The notes under the pieces: model-generated | Told to the model about the DNA's origin: nothing | Databases searched by the model: none | What the model saw: the letters and a program-made list of their open reading frames with translations, nothing else | NCBI GenBank assembly: GCA_963920665.1 | Contig: OY987269.1 | Span: 21,020,501 to 21,084,500 of the forward strand | From: Straminergon stramineum | Lineage: Eukaryota > Streptophyta > Bryopsida > Hypnales > Calliergonaceae | DNA length: 64,000 bases | Direction: 5' to 3' | Translations under genes and position numbers: made by a program | In this document: one piece after another, positions 1-10,359 of the stretch | Position numbering within the stretch: position 1 is the first letter of the stretch | How the letters are laid out: each line of letters opens with the position of its first letter

Positions 1-394
1 CAGAAATATAATAATTTTTGTGCATTATTGCATTCCACAAGGGCTAAACATCCATTCTCTCCATTGCAATTTAATATAATAAGCACCTACAATCATCATT
101 GCCTAAAATGGGACACCAAAATTTGAAATAAAAAGTGACATTAAAACCTAAATATTGATGATGCAAGATGTACACAATCAAAACATGAGAGTCCAAAGAA
201 ACTTTATACCCATTTTTATTACCCGAACAAACAACGATTTGAAATTTCATAACAAAGTCATCAAATACTATCTTCTAAAGGGGGCTCAAATACTCTTATG
301 CTTGCCAATAAGATCCAATAGACATACAGTATGTTTAATAATAGTAAGCTTGCTCAGTTGTGATTCGGGGTTCACAGACATTCCCTTCAGAGAG
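1..394. other. AT-rich intergenic sequence
   Basis: No gene is supported here. An open frame running from 155 to 568 has low-complexity composition with no recognisable motif, and its second half lies inside a dispersed repeat. Confidence 0.5.
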
Positions 395-935
395 GAAGTC
401 ATATGTCCACTACAAGTCCTAAAACATTCCAATTTTTTTGGGAAAAATCGAAATTACTGTGAATTTTTTAAGAAAAAAATGAAGAAAATCCATATCAAAT
501 ACTGTGTACAAAATATACTTGAAAAATATGAAATTTTCACCATAGATGTATATTATAGTGTAGAATAGCATGGTCTAAATCTAAGTTACCAAGTTGTTCT
601 AAAATTAGAAAATGAACAAACCATGGTTATAGGTCCAAAGTTCATATTGCTATAAAATATTGAATTCATGAATTTTTCAAAATTTCCAATTGGAGTATAA
701 ATTGCACTTGATAAGCTTCATTTCACTATTTGGACTCGAATTCAAAAAAACTATCATTTTCATGGCTCAAATTCTCATCAAGAGCAAATAGCAAAAATTG
801 GTCAAAATGCATTGTAAAGGTGATCCGTTTTTTAAGCATCTTCTTCTTTAAGAAAATCAATAATACCATGACAAGAGACTTTGCAATACTATTAACTGAA
901 AATGTACTTAATCCTTAAACGACGAATTGGTAACC
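395..935 (+). repeat. Dispersed repeat family F, copy 1
   Basis: This stretch matches 3668-4200 in the same orientation over about 530 bp with scattered substitutions and small indels. Shared landmarks include the word ataggtccaaagttcatatt followed by gctataaaatattga, and a shared segment near the right end reading gactttgcaatac. It has no coding potential that is conserved between copies. A third fragment of the left end is at 2348-2405. Ends are not defined well enough to assign a transposon class. Confidence 0.7.
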
Positions 936-1199
936 GTGAAAAAAAGCGGGTAATGAATAGTACACATGTTGCCAGTGACTGCAATTGAATTCATTGTTCT
1001 TGTAATGAACATAGACTAGGAAAGCATACATCGTTTGTTGCCCTCATAGAAATTGAAAGAAGGGCAACAATGGCTCTATGACTGTCCATATGAATCTTTG
1101 CGACATTTTCTTGCAATTTGCACCACCTAATAATGAGAATGCACTCAATGACCCTATTTCTGGACTTCCCTGACACAACAGAACTGCATTACCACTTTC

Positions 1200-1413
1200 A
1201 CGAAAAAAAGATGGATGAAAAAAGCTTTCTTACATCCAACAGGGAGTTTTTTGTCATCCATCGGACACAAAACATTCGTGTCGACATTTAAGGGTTAAGT
1301 ACCCTCCAAATAAAAAAAATTGAATGAAAAGACATTTTTTTCCCATCCTACAATCTCAAGTGAAGTCATCCATCGGACATCGATTACTTAGTGTCTGCAT
1401 TGTCCTTTGAGGG
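1200..1413 (+). mobile_element. Two right-end fragments of TTAA-flanked MITE family E
   Basis: Two consecutive fragments end at 1294 and 1413, each immediately followed by TTAA (1295-1298 and 1414-1417). Both contain the family words gtcatccatcgga and a terminus of the type TTTRAGGG, matching the right ends of the fuller copies at 17863-18084 and 31316-31537. The left halves are missing. Confidence 0.6.
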
Positions 1414-1417
1414 TTAA

Positions 1418-2094
1418 ATCTGGACGCGAGGGAGTAAGGTAGAAGGCTCAAAAAGTGTTCATCTAAGGAAAAACATCCCTCTTTGAAGAATTCTATAATT
1501 GAAAATATTTATTACAGTTTTTTGGTAGGAAAAATGAAGAATACATCAGTGGCAATTTTTTTATCAAAAACTTATGATTGTGCATGAATTAGAAACAATT
1601 TTTCAAAGTGGAAGGGGCGTTGGTCACTCTTTATGCTCATAGGCTCCACCAGTTATCAATGAAAACATGTCTTTCAAAACAGAGTAAGTGAGTCCAGAAA
1701 GTGAGATATACAATGCTTAGGTTGTTCTTGTGAGTCCTTAATGTGTTCACTTGATATCAAAAATGATGCCATGGGCATGTCTACACTCCCCACTAAAAAG
1801 TCTCACAAGTCATTGCTTCACAATTCACTCACCACTCTTAGAAAGAATTTACTATGCTCCATTAATTACATTTCAGATTTTGCTCAAAGTATCTTAGTTA
1901 AGGACTCATTCATGAGTGAAGATTGCACATTCTAGTCACCCCTTTCACTTGATGAGTACTCAAAAATGGTGCACATACGATTGCAATTTATTACCACACA
2001 CAGTTTCTTCTATATAAACAACCCTGTGCACTATTTATGAGACTTTTGTAGGGGCGGTTCTTAATGCCCGAACTGTTTTCGAGCCATCTCCTAA
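1418..2094. other. AT-rich intergenic sequence
   Basis: Nothing is supported here. A 64-codon open frame at 1741-1935 has no motif and no upstream or downstream gene structure. Confidence 0.45.
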
Positions 2095-2347
2095 GCTTAT
2101 AGTAAGTTCCTGCGTTGAGTTGAAAACCCACAAGATCAGATAAGCTCAAAGTCCTGGCCTACAGGCACGGATCCCACGCAGCAGGCGAAACAGTGCTCTT
2201 CACGTCGTTCGAATACAGTTTCTATTCTTCTTCACGTGGGGCGGCTGCAACCAGGTCCCACATCCCCCAGTCCAGTATTGCTGTCGCACCCTCGGCCCGG
2301 GCTCCCGGTCGGCTCTTCATCGTCTCCGACGCTCTGTTTTGGGTTTG
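2095..2347 (+). promoter_or_regulatory. Orphan 250-bp copy of the receptor promoter/leader
   Basis: This G+C-richer block repeats the start of the receptor leader at about 5821-6005 and the second copy at 45626-45905. It shares its first part (taagttcctgcgtt and the following ~60 bp) only with the 45.6-kb copy, and the later part (cacggatcccacgcagcagg, then the ggctcccggtcggc region) with both. A G-box core CACGTG lies at 2233-2238. The similarity stops abruptly at about 2347, where a family F fragment begins. No receptor coding sequence follows, so this is a detached fragment of the 5' region. Confidence 0.75.
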
Positions 2348-2405
2348 TTTTAATTTATTTTTCAAAGATTAAGTCATACGTCTATTACAAGTTATAAAAT
2401 TTTAA
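2348..2405 (+). repeat. Family F left-end fragment
   Basis: About 58 bp match the sequence at 3655-3710 (tttatttttcaaagatt, then a tcta..tacaagtt segment). It abuts the truncated leader copy and marks the breakpoint. Confidence 0.5.
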
Positions 2406-2431
2406 AATGGGAGTGGTCCAGTAACCCTTAA

Positions 2432-2987
2432 CCCCCAAACGTCTAGATTCATCTCCAGAATTGACGATTTGAGAAAAATCATTATAAAGTGCTATTTGGA
2501 AGCATATTTTGGAATTGAAATGCAAGTAAAAGTTGTAGATTTTGATTTGTAGATTCCATCTCTATGGTTAGATTCACCAATGCTATCACCAATGCTTTTA
2601 TTATAAATTTCAAAATTCCTTCAAAATTCAAGTGCAAGTTAAATATTATCATTTTTTGAGTAAAATTTGTTGGAATGGATTTGAAAGGAGGTTCTCTTCA
2701 CATGGGGATTTTTTGAAATTTTTGTGTTCTTCCTATCTATGACCTCATTTTGGCTAATCCAGTTTTGAACTAAAGTCAATGCAGTTTGACCACTTGACAT
2801 ACTTGCACGTTTGTAATTTTAGAAAAATATGAACTCTAGTAACCCCAAATCCAACCCTGAGATAGGACAAAAACTTAATAACATATCTTCACAAAGTAAA
2901 ATAACTTTCATCCTAGTAGTTAAGAGAATGAAACTAGAGTTTCAATCTGTTCATCGTCCAAAAAATGGATGTCGAAGCACTTAGGGG
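2432..2987 (+). mobile_element. MITE family D, copy 1
   Basis: The element starts with CCCCCAAACGTCTAGATTC directly after TTAA (2428-2431) and ends with CTTAGGGG followed by TTAG, a probable one-base decay of the TTAA duplication. It is about 556 bp with no open frame of interest. The best-preserved relative is at 21487-22055. Confidence 0.75.
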
Positions 2988-2994
2988 TTAGAAG

Positions 2995-3555
2995 TCTATA
3001 GTCTTCTCTCCAAATGATGATTTGAGAAAAAAAAATCATAAAGTGCTATTGAGAAGCATGTTTTGGAATTGACATACAAACAAAAGTTGTAGATTTTTGA
3101 GTTGCATATACCATCCATACGGTTAGATTCACCAATGCTATCACTAGTATTTTTTCATACATTTTGAAAGGGGAATTCCAAAATTCCTTCTCAATTCAAT
3201 TACAAGCAAAAGATTATCATTTTTGAGTAGAATTTGTTGTAATGGATTTGAAATGAGATTCTCTTGACATAATGAATTTTTTTTTTCAAATCTATGACCT
3301 AAAGTTTGCAAACAATCCAACTTTAAACTAGAGTAAATGCAATTTTGGCTTGGTCATCCACTTGACATACTTGCATGTTTGTAATTTTGGAAAAATAAGT
3401 ACACTAGTAATACCAAATCCAACCATAAGATAGGACAACACCTTAATAAAGTATCTCCACAAATTAGAATAAATTTTATCCAAGGAGTGAAGAGGATGAA
3501 ACTTGAATTTTGATCTATTCATTGTACAAATTTTGGATGTCAAAGTACTCTAGGG
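2995..3555 (+). mobile_element. MITE family D, copy 2, left end missing
   Basis: It follows copy 1 directly and repeats its interior (gatgatttgag, aaagtgctatt, the tagattcaccaatgctatcac region). The right end TAGGG is followed by TTAA at 3556-3559. The first few bases of the left terminus are lost. The head-to-tail arrangement suggests a tandem duplication or insertion of one copy next to another. Confidence 0.65.
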
Positions 3556-3667
3556 TTAACTCTCTAGGGATGGGCCTATAACCACTCATTTTAACCCTCA
3601 ATTGTCATCACTTTGTTTGTTGCCATTATACAACTATATATGAATGAAAAAAAATTTAATTTATTTT

Positions 3668-4200
3668 TCAAAGATTTAGTCACATGTCTACTACAAGTTC
3701 TAAGACTTTCAAATTTTTTTGGGGAAATTTGAAGATACTATGAACTTTTTAAGAAGAAAATGATGAAAATTCATACCAAATATAAAATGTACTATAAAAA
3801 AATAAGAAATTTGACCATAGATGTATATTTTACTACAGAACATCATTGTGTAAGCCAAAGTTATTGTGTCCCTCTAAAAATAGAAAATAAAAAAGCACAA
3901 TTATAGGTCCAAAGTTCATATTGCTATAAAATATTGAAATTTATGAATTATTCAAAATTTCTAATTGGAGTAGAAACTGCACTTGGTAAGCTTAATTGTT
4001 TTAGTTGGTCTCAAATCTAAAAAACATCATTTTTATGGCTAAAATTCACATCAAGAGAAAATAGCAAGAAATGACCAAAATACACTACTAGGATCCGTGG
4101 ATTGAACATCTTAAAAAAAAATCAATAAGACCATAATAAAGGACTTTGCAATACAATTCATTGAAAATATACTCAAGTACCCTTCAAATTAATAAATTGG
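3668..4200 (+). repeat. Dispersed repeat family F, copy 2
   Basis: Direct-orientation partner of 395-935. The two copies run in parallel from the ctacaagtyct region to the final aaattgg-type terminus. Divergence is moderate, with several short indels, so it behaves as non-coding. Confidence 0.7.
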
Positions 4201-4510
4201 ATGAAAATATCAAGATATCTCTAAAGAGGTTGAGACACAAGCCAAACTTGAAATCATAGTAGATTTACCATCATTGTCTTTGGTTGTTTAAGATTCTTTC
4301 CAAGAACTAAGATTAGATTCTATATATGAGCCTCCACTTTGTAGTCAACTTCCAAATCTTAAAGACATTGACTTCGCAATTGTACCATCTGTAGCAATAG
4401 CCACTCCATATTCTATAAAGTAGACTCTTGATTGTTTTCATATTTATTGCATCATTAAGGTAAAAGAAACATATCAAACCAAACAATCATACTATGGTTG
4501 ATTGGAAAAA
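4201..4510. other. AT-rich intergenic sequence
   Basis: No gene or recognisable element is seen in this stretch. Confidence 0.45.
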
Positions 4511-4740
4511 GTTTTTTTTAACACAAGCATGTTGAAGAACACACTGCGAAGGTTTCTGTCAAGGAGAAAGGTTGATTTCACGTCAGAGAAACAACTTGTC
4601 ACAGCCAAGTAAACAACTTGTCATAGCCAAGTAAACAACTTGTCATAGCCAAGTAAACAACTCGCAACCACACCATTCCGTTTGGGAACCTTTCCACCAT
4701 CATTCGGTAGTTTAGGGTCATCTTGGACTAGATTGAAAAA
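4511..4740 (+). repeat. Dispersed repeat family G with internal 22-bp tandem repeat
   Basis: This block matches the reverse complement of about 23857-24040: acaagcrtgtt, then gttgatttcacg, caaccacaccatt and tagtttagggtcatct occur in the same order. In this copy the middle contains three and a half units of a 22-bp repeat (core aaacaacttgtcatagcca) at about 4587-4671, where the other copy has a single, different segment. The local expansion is therefore specific to this copy. Confidence 0.6.
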
Positions 4741-5417
4741 AGTTTACAATACAATGGAAACATTAATGTCAAGTAGAAAACTACTTTGGAAATTCTAATA
4801 TCTTTATTTGAGATCTATTTCAATTGAAAAAAAATAAAAAAAAATGAAGACAAAAGAGAAAAATAGAAAATCTAGTAGATATTATATACACTCATGTCAA
4901 AATTTATGCACTTGTCCAAGTGTTTTCCGTGATTTTCCTACATATTCTTTTAATTTTTAATTTTTAGAATAATTTATCCATAATTCAATTAAATTTCTAG
5001 TAACAAAATTCAATTGAAAACCCATAACTTTCACACTTCAGACCAAAGTGTAAAACAACTTTGGTGCATTTCTATTCATTAAGAAATGCCAAGAATAACA
5101 TCAAAAGCTCCTATACTCCATTTTCTATAATTAATTCAATTTATGCACTTCAGAATTGCTCACAAATCTATCACCTTGGTCCAAAAGCAATGATATGACT
5201 TTAGTACAATCTTTGTTGAGTCAAGCTCTCTTATGATTGAGGAGTGCACAACCAAGAATATCTCAATGTCATATGTAAAACAAACTAGAACAAATGTTAC
5301 CATTGTATATTGACTCTTATTTTTATTCAACTTTTACCTTGCATATATAAGTAAATAAAGGGTGCAAAGCCTCTACACTCTTAATTAATATTGAATCAAG
5401 AGGTCCAACCCTACTCC
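4741..5417. other. AT-rich intergenic sequence
   Basis: No coding region or recognisable repeat is seen here. Confidence 0.45.
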
Positions 5418-5421
5418 TTAA

Positions 5422-5653
5422 CCCCTGAATGCCGAGGCAGATGTTTTTCGTTCAATGAATGATAAGGAATTCTCCTATACAGGACAAAAGTGCAACTATT
5501 CATCCTTGGAATTAGGGGTGGAAAGGAAAGATCTTCAACAATAGTTTGACTCCCAATGATTATTTTTTATTTTTTATTTTTTTTGAAGTAGATGATGTCA
5601 CACGGATCCAAAATGCCTGATTTCCACGGTGACCAGTCCGACGTTTAAGGCAG
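5422..5653 (-). mobile_element. MITE family E, reverse copy
   Basis: TTAA at 5418-5421 and 5654-5657 bracket a 232-bp element that is the reverse complement of 17863-18084 and 31316-31537. Shared words include ggaattctcc, gttgactcccaatga-type sequence and gatgatgtcaca. A T-rich expansion lies near 5563-5583. It sits just upstream of the receptor promoter region. Confidence 0.75.
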
Positions 5654-5699
5654 TTAAGGTAATGATGTTCAAGTTTTGTTTTGAATTGATTTAATTAAA

Positions 5700-5790
5700 A
5701 GCTCAATTCTTCTTCTTCTTTCTTTTTTTCCTTTTTTCCCTTCCCTGTCCCGGCCTCCCCCTCTTTTTCCTTTTTATCTAAGAGTAGGTC
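5700..5790 (+). promoter_or_regulatory. Pyrimidine-rich tract upstream of receptor leader
   Basis: About 90 bp consist almost wholly of C and T on the + strand, followed by a G+C-rich segment. CT-rich tracts are common around plant core promoters, so this is a plausible promoter-proximal element of the receptor. No transcription start can be fixed from sequence alone. Confidence 0.35.
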
Positions 5791-5889
5791 CCGGGGGCCC
5801 CTACCTGTCAGGCCAGGCCACTTGTGGCCCACAGGCACGGATCCCACGCAGCAGGCGAAACAGTGCCCGCACAGTTTTCTATTCTTCTT

Positions 5890-5895
5890 CACGTG
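5890..5895. promoter_or_regulatory. G-box core in receptor leader
   Basis: CACGTG within cttcacgtgggg. It is conserved in the 2.2-kb copy (2233-2238) but changed to CACAAG in the 45.7-kb copy (45792-45797). bZIP and bHLH factors bind this motif in plants; use here is inference. Confidence 0.35.
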
Positions 5896-6823
5896 GGGCG
5901 GCTGCAACCAGGTCCCACATCCAGTGCATTATTGCCCAAGCTGTCGCACCCTCGGCCCGGGCTCCCGGTCGGCTCTTCATCGTCTCCGACGCTCTTTTTT
6001 GGGTTCCCGTCTTTTGATTTCGTTGGTCTTGCAGCCGGCCTGTGTCACTCTCGAGATCAGTTTTCTCTTCTCGCAGCTCGGTTGTCTCGGCGCTCAACTG
6101 CACACAGAAGTTCAGTTTAGTAATTGAAAAGAAGCGTTCTTGGATCCTCACGGCAGCAAGGTGTGTGGACTTAAGGAAATGCGTTCAAGGGTGAGCCTGA
6201 GCGTGGTTCCCTGCATTAGACTGCTTCAGATTTGATTGGGTTTGGGTCTGGGTTGCACTTGATCAACCATTTCAGCAATTCTTAGGGTGTCGTTTGGAGA
6301 TACCGTGTGAGTGAATATTGGATCTTGGAGGTGCTGATCTAGTTTCGTTAGACTCTTGTGCATGTGTGTTGTGTTTGGCACTTGTTTTGAAATCTGTAGT
6401 GATCGCTTGCTGGTGAGGTTTGCAATTAGGTTTAGTAGCTTTCTTCTGACTGGGCTAAAAGCCTGTCCAGTAGCTCCAGGGGCGATACTTGAGTTGGAAT
6501 TCATTTCCTTCGTCTTGTTGTACTGTGGAAATCTGTCAATAGAGGGTTGGGTGAATATGCTAAATACAATTTGTCCTCTCGGTGAGTCCCAGAGTATGCG
6601 GTGATTGGTTGCAAATTGGTGCCAGAATTTGGCTCACCAAAATGAATGGCTGCTATGCTGCAAGGACAAACAAACTTGGGATGGGCTGTAGAGATGAAGG
6701 ATTTATCCTTCTCACCAAATTGGTTGGTTAGGATTGAATCACATTGATAGCTCTGGATACTTTTGGCTATGAACTCTTAGAAAGAGCGGTGCATGGTGAA
6801 AGTGGGTGTTCTTGTTCCATTTA

Positions 6824-7395
6824 GGGCCACTTCACACTACGGCACAAGGTCGAGAGTCCGTTGGTTTCAACCAATGAGATTGTAGAAATCCAAGAGTTCG
6901 GCCCCTCGAGCCTTCACACAAGGAGGTATAGTCCAAAGTCTGTCCCCCATTTGTTTGCCTATATGGCAACCAAATGCCTACATGGTGACGGACTCTTGAT
7001 TAGAGTTTGAGTCTCCATTTCTGGCCGACCCAAACTCTAATCGAAAATCCGTCAAATTTTTTTCAAAATTTGACAAGATCTCAACCATTAGATTTGACTG
7101 TATTTGTGGAAATAGGTAGGATGTCCTTTATTTATTTTATTTTATTTTATTTGGTGATTTTAAAATTTTAAAACCTAGTCTGGGTTTGAAACCTAGTCTC
7201 CACTATTAAAATGGAATAGGTTTGGACTTTGGATTTGGACTTTGGACTTTGAAGGCTTCACATTGTGGCGGGTCGAAGGTTCCAATTCCTAGTTTTTTTG
7301 GCCTATTTATTGCTAATTTCCTTGGACTCTCACCAAAATTTGGCCACTCAATCCCATGGCCTCTCAACTTGGATGACCATAATGTAAAGAGACCC
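6824..7395. mobile_element. PIF/Harbinger-like (Tourist-type) MITE in receptor leader
   Basis: This 572-bp insert is flanked by TTA (6821-6823 and 7396-7398). Its ends are imperfect inverted repeats: the left begins GGGCCACTTCACACTACGG and the complement of the right end begins GGGTCTCTTTACATTATGG, 14 of 19 positions matching. The duplicated leader copy at 46741-46743 has a single TTA with matching flanks on both sides, so it represents the empty site. A 3-bp TTA duplication and GG-starting termini are typical of PIF/Harbinger MITEs. An internal inverted repeat (6987-7009 with 7031-7053, about 20 of 23 positions) could form a hairpin. No transposase is encoded. Confidence 0.8.
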
Positions 7396-9215
7396 TTAGT
7401 TTAGATATTTTAGAAAACAATTGACAATTGTCTCTCATGATGTAGCAATTTATCATTATGGTGGATACGGGTGAAATCTGAATTGAAATGTTTTTTTTAT
7501 CCAAGAGCATTAAATTATTTGAAGAAGCAATATGGTCAGAGACTTGTTGCAATTCTATGATTTCATCGACTGAGAAATGTGGGTTCATACTAGAAAATTA
7601 CCTTGAAATTCTTTCTATCTTTTTTCAGGATATTGTTGGTCAGATGAAAGTCTTTGTAATGAAGAGGAGGTGCATTGAAAGGTAATCAAGGACAAGGAAG
7701 GAGCTATCTACCAAGTGATTTTTGACATAGTGTGAGATTGAAAGTCTTATTATTTATAAGGTAAGGGTTGTCCTAAAAAACTCTAGGCCAAGCATTGCAC
7801 TGTTAATTCTCTCAAAAGAAATGGCATTGAATCTAAAATTGCAATATGAAATTTGGTGAATGTGTATACGTGAGATTGGATAGTAAGTGACTAAGTGTTG
7901 GAAAATATAGATTCTTCTAATGGTAAGAATTATCTAAATGTTCTACTTGAAAATCTTATTTAATTTTGTTCAAATTGATTGATGTTAGCTACCAATAAAT
8001 TTTGAATCCTATTGAACAATATCCAATTATTACCATTGGAAGGGAGGCATCAATTTTCACTTTGATTGGTTGTGAAAAGATGAAAAGGCCATACTATTTT
8101 ATTTCTATGATATTTCTTTGGAGAGTCACTTTTAGTTGCACATATTCTATTGAAAAATGGCCATGGTCATGGTCCAATGGTGGTCATCACCTTCTAATAC
8201 AATATTAATTTGTATATAATACAAGGGGAAGGATCTATATAAATTCTTCTAAAGGTACCATGTTTTAATCTTGCAACAACCTTGAAATTTAAAACTAGTT
8301 TGTTTTTGAAATGTATATAGAAGTTGTATCATGAGTTATTACGAGTGGAGTTGGATAGTAGTCCAACATTGTAACAAGCACTAGTTTCAAATTTTCAATG
8401 AGTGAAATTATTTGTTCATCTTGAATTGATCAATTAACAAAATACATCAAAAGAATCTATTGTTCCTTTAGAATAGCAATTGGTACATGTGTATTCATCC
8501 AACTTTTTTTTGTTCTTTTTTTTTGTCACTAAATGATTTTGTTTGTAACTAGGGTTTGAATTTGAGCATGTGCTCATGGCTTGAGGTATATGTATTGTAT
8601 TGATATTATGATGGGAGACAAATGGAAGTTGTATTCGTGCTACTTTTATTTATGTTTTTAATCTTGTCAAATAGTTATGAGTTTTTGAAGTTGGAATGAC
8701 AAGTTCTTATAATTGTTTCTTCCTTGGAATATTTTTTGTTGGTTCATTGAAGAATCCAATATGTACCTTTCTTTAAGGATCTCTTACCTTCTTAGATTAT
8801 GAAATGATATAGGTTGGCCTTTCAATTGGGAGACATTATCTTCACGCATTGATAGTCTTTATATTCATATTATCCATTAGAACACCAATGCGAATGCAAC
8901 AAAGCAATTGAATAGTAAGCTTCTTTATTTTGGTCCATATATTTTAGAAATTCTCATCCTTGGTACAAGCCATGAGGTGTTTTCCATTTGGGGATTGAAA
9001 GTCATGAATATTTGATTAATTTGAAATGAACACTATTACTTATTTGATGAAAGTTGTATTACCTCCCTAAATTGGAAGTAATTTTATTCAACACCTTTCT
9101 ATGAGTAAATATTTTGTTTTGAATTATGGTTGGTTTAACTTTCGAAGAAAATGTTAATCAACTATTATAATATGATGTTGTCATTAATATGAGGTATGAT
9201 TCAAAAGTAGGCAAT

Positions 9216-10252
9216 TATTGTATTTATGTTTCAATTTTGGAAAGATGGAAGTTGAAAGAATGCAATCAGGATGGTCTTGAGAGAATATGTATTTTGGTGA
9301 GACAATCATGATGATCTTTAGCCCAATTTCGTGTTATGTAATATGGAATAATGCATGTTAATTGATTGGGGTTGTAATTAACCTTGTTTTATTTGGATTG
9401 AATACGACTTTAGTGAAGGGGTGAAAAAGAACATGGTATTAAAAATTTAAGAATTAAAGAACTATGATTTTGCATCAAGAATATCAAACAGCATAAATGC
9501 ATTGATGAATATATACCCCTTTGTCAAAATTTTGAAATGCAATTTTCATCATCCATTCAATATTTTAAAATTCCAATAGTTATTTAGTGGAATTCTTGAA
9601 AGCAAACATTTGAATTGTGTTCTCAACATGGTATATTTTGAATTTTTTACATGAATTGTAGTATAAAATGGAGACAATAGTTAATCTTTGTTATGATTTT
9701 GGATCCAATTATGCCTAGTATGTCCATTTTGATTCATTATTGCACCTCCTATGTCTTTGAGAAGTTTCAAAAATTGTCCTATATTCAAACTATATGGTGT
9801 TTGAGCATAATAACATTTTCATGTTGAAATGACATTCAAATGAAAGATGATGATTTTAGAATGTTGGAACTACTAGTGTAAGTCTAACCATTTTTTAGTA
9901 CATAATTTGAATTCCACGAAACAAATACACTTGCCTACATATAGTTCTCTATAGTTTTCTTAAGGAATCATATACACAATGAAATTTTTGTTGCAATATT
10001 GACAATCATAATTCTAAAATTATGTTTTGTTCCTTGAAAATGGGGTTAAGCATATGGTATTGTATACTTTTTATATTTTAATGTATCATTAGATTTGTAT
10101 AGGAATTGTTCAATAGATTTGATACAACTTTTTTTATGAGATGATTTTCTAGATATTAGTTGATTGAAATCCTCTTGAGAGCTTGCTATTTTTGCAAGTC
10201 TGGATGTTATTTTTTAACTACTTTCTTTGAATTTGTTTTGATGTTATTGTAG
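9216..10252 (+). other. Non-coding sequence upstream of first coding exon
   Basis: AT-rich, without a convincing coding segment. If the leader at 5.8 kb is joined to the coding exons, this is part of a long 5' intron that ends at an acceptor-like site (ttattgtag, AG at 10251-10252). Confidence 0.4.
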
Positions 10253-10359
10253 AATTTCTATATTTGACTCCATTTGCTACACAAAATGGTGCGCTTTTTC
10301 ATGTGGATTGCCAACTTCTTCTCAATGGCAATCTATTGGAAATACATGTGTTATGCCCG
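10253..10359 (+). other. Proposed first coding exon of the receptor
   Basis: An acceptor-like AG ends at 10252 and a strong donor (cccg|gtgag) begins at 10360. From ATG 10286 the exon gives 24 codons plus two bases, exactly the phase needed by the acceptor at 10866, making an Arg codon across the junction. A TGA precedes the ATG in frame within the exon, supporting a start here. Two other frames are also open through the exon, so the choice rests on splice phase alone. Confidence 0.5.

Larger units (their letters stand above)
5821..9215 (+). promoter_or_regulatory. Receptor promoter and long 5' non-coding leader (copy 1)
   Basis: This region precedes the kinase-NLR gene. The first ~600 bp are much richer in G+C than the surroundings and contain a G-box core CACGTG at 5890-5895. 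Short splice-like sites (for example caggtgag-like words near 6410) suggest a spliced 5' UTR, but exon limits cannot be fixed. It is duplicated at 45690-48325 over about 2.6 kb, the difference in length being mainly the transposon at 6824-7395. Indels between the copies, for example around 7625-7685, do not preserve any reading frame, which argues that this region is non-coding. Similarity ends at about 9215, roughly 1 kb before the first coding exon. Confidence 0.6.

Noticed and set aside
5695..6151. Overlapping short frames on both strands in the G+C-rich leader
   Set aside because: High G+C reduces stop codons here. The frames are not preserved in the copies at 2.1 and 45.7 kb.
7488..7685. 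Possible extra N-terminal exon with splice-like borders in the receptor leader
   Set aside because: The duplicate at 46.8-47.0 kb has indels that break the frame, and the phase does not join to the first supported exon.
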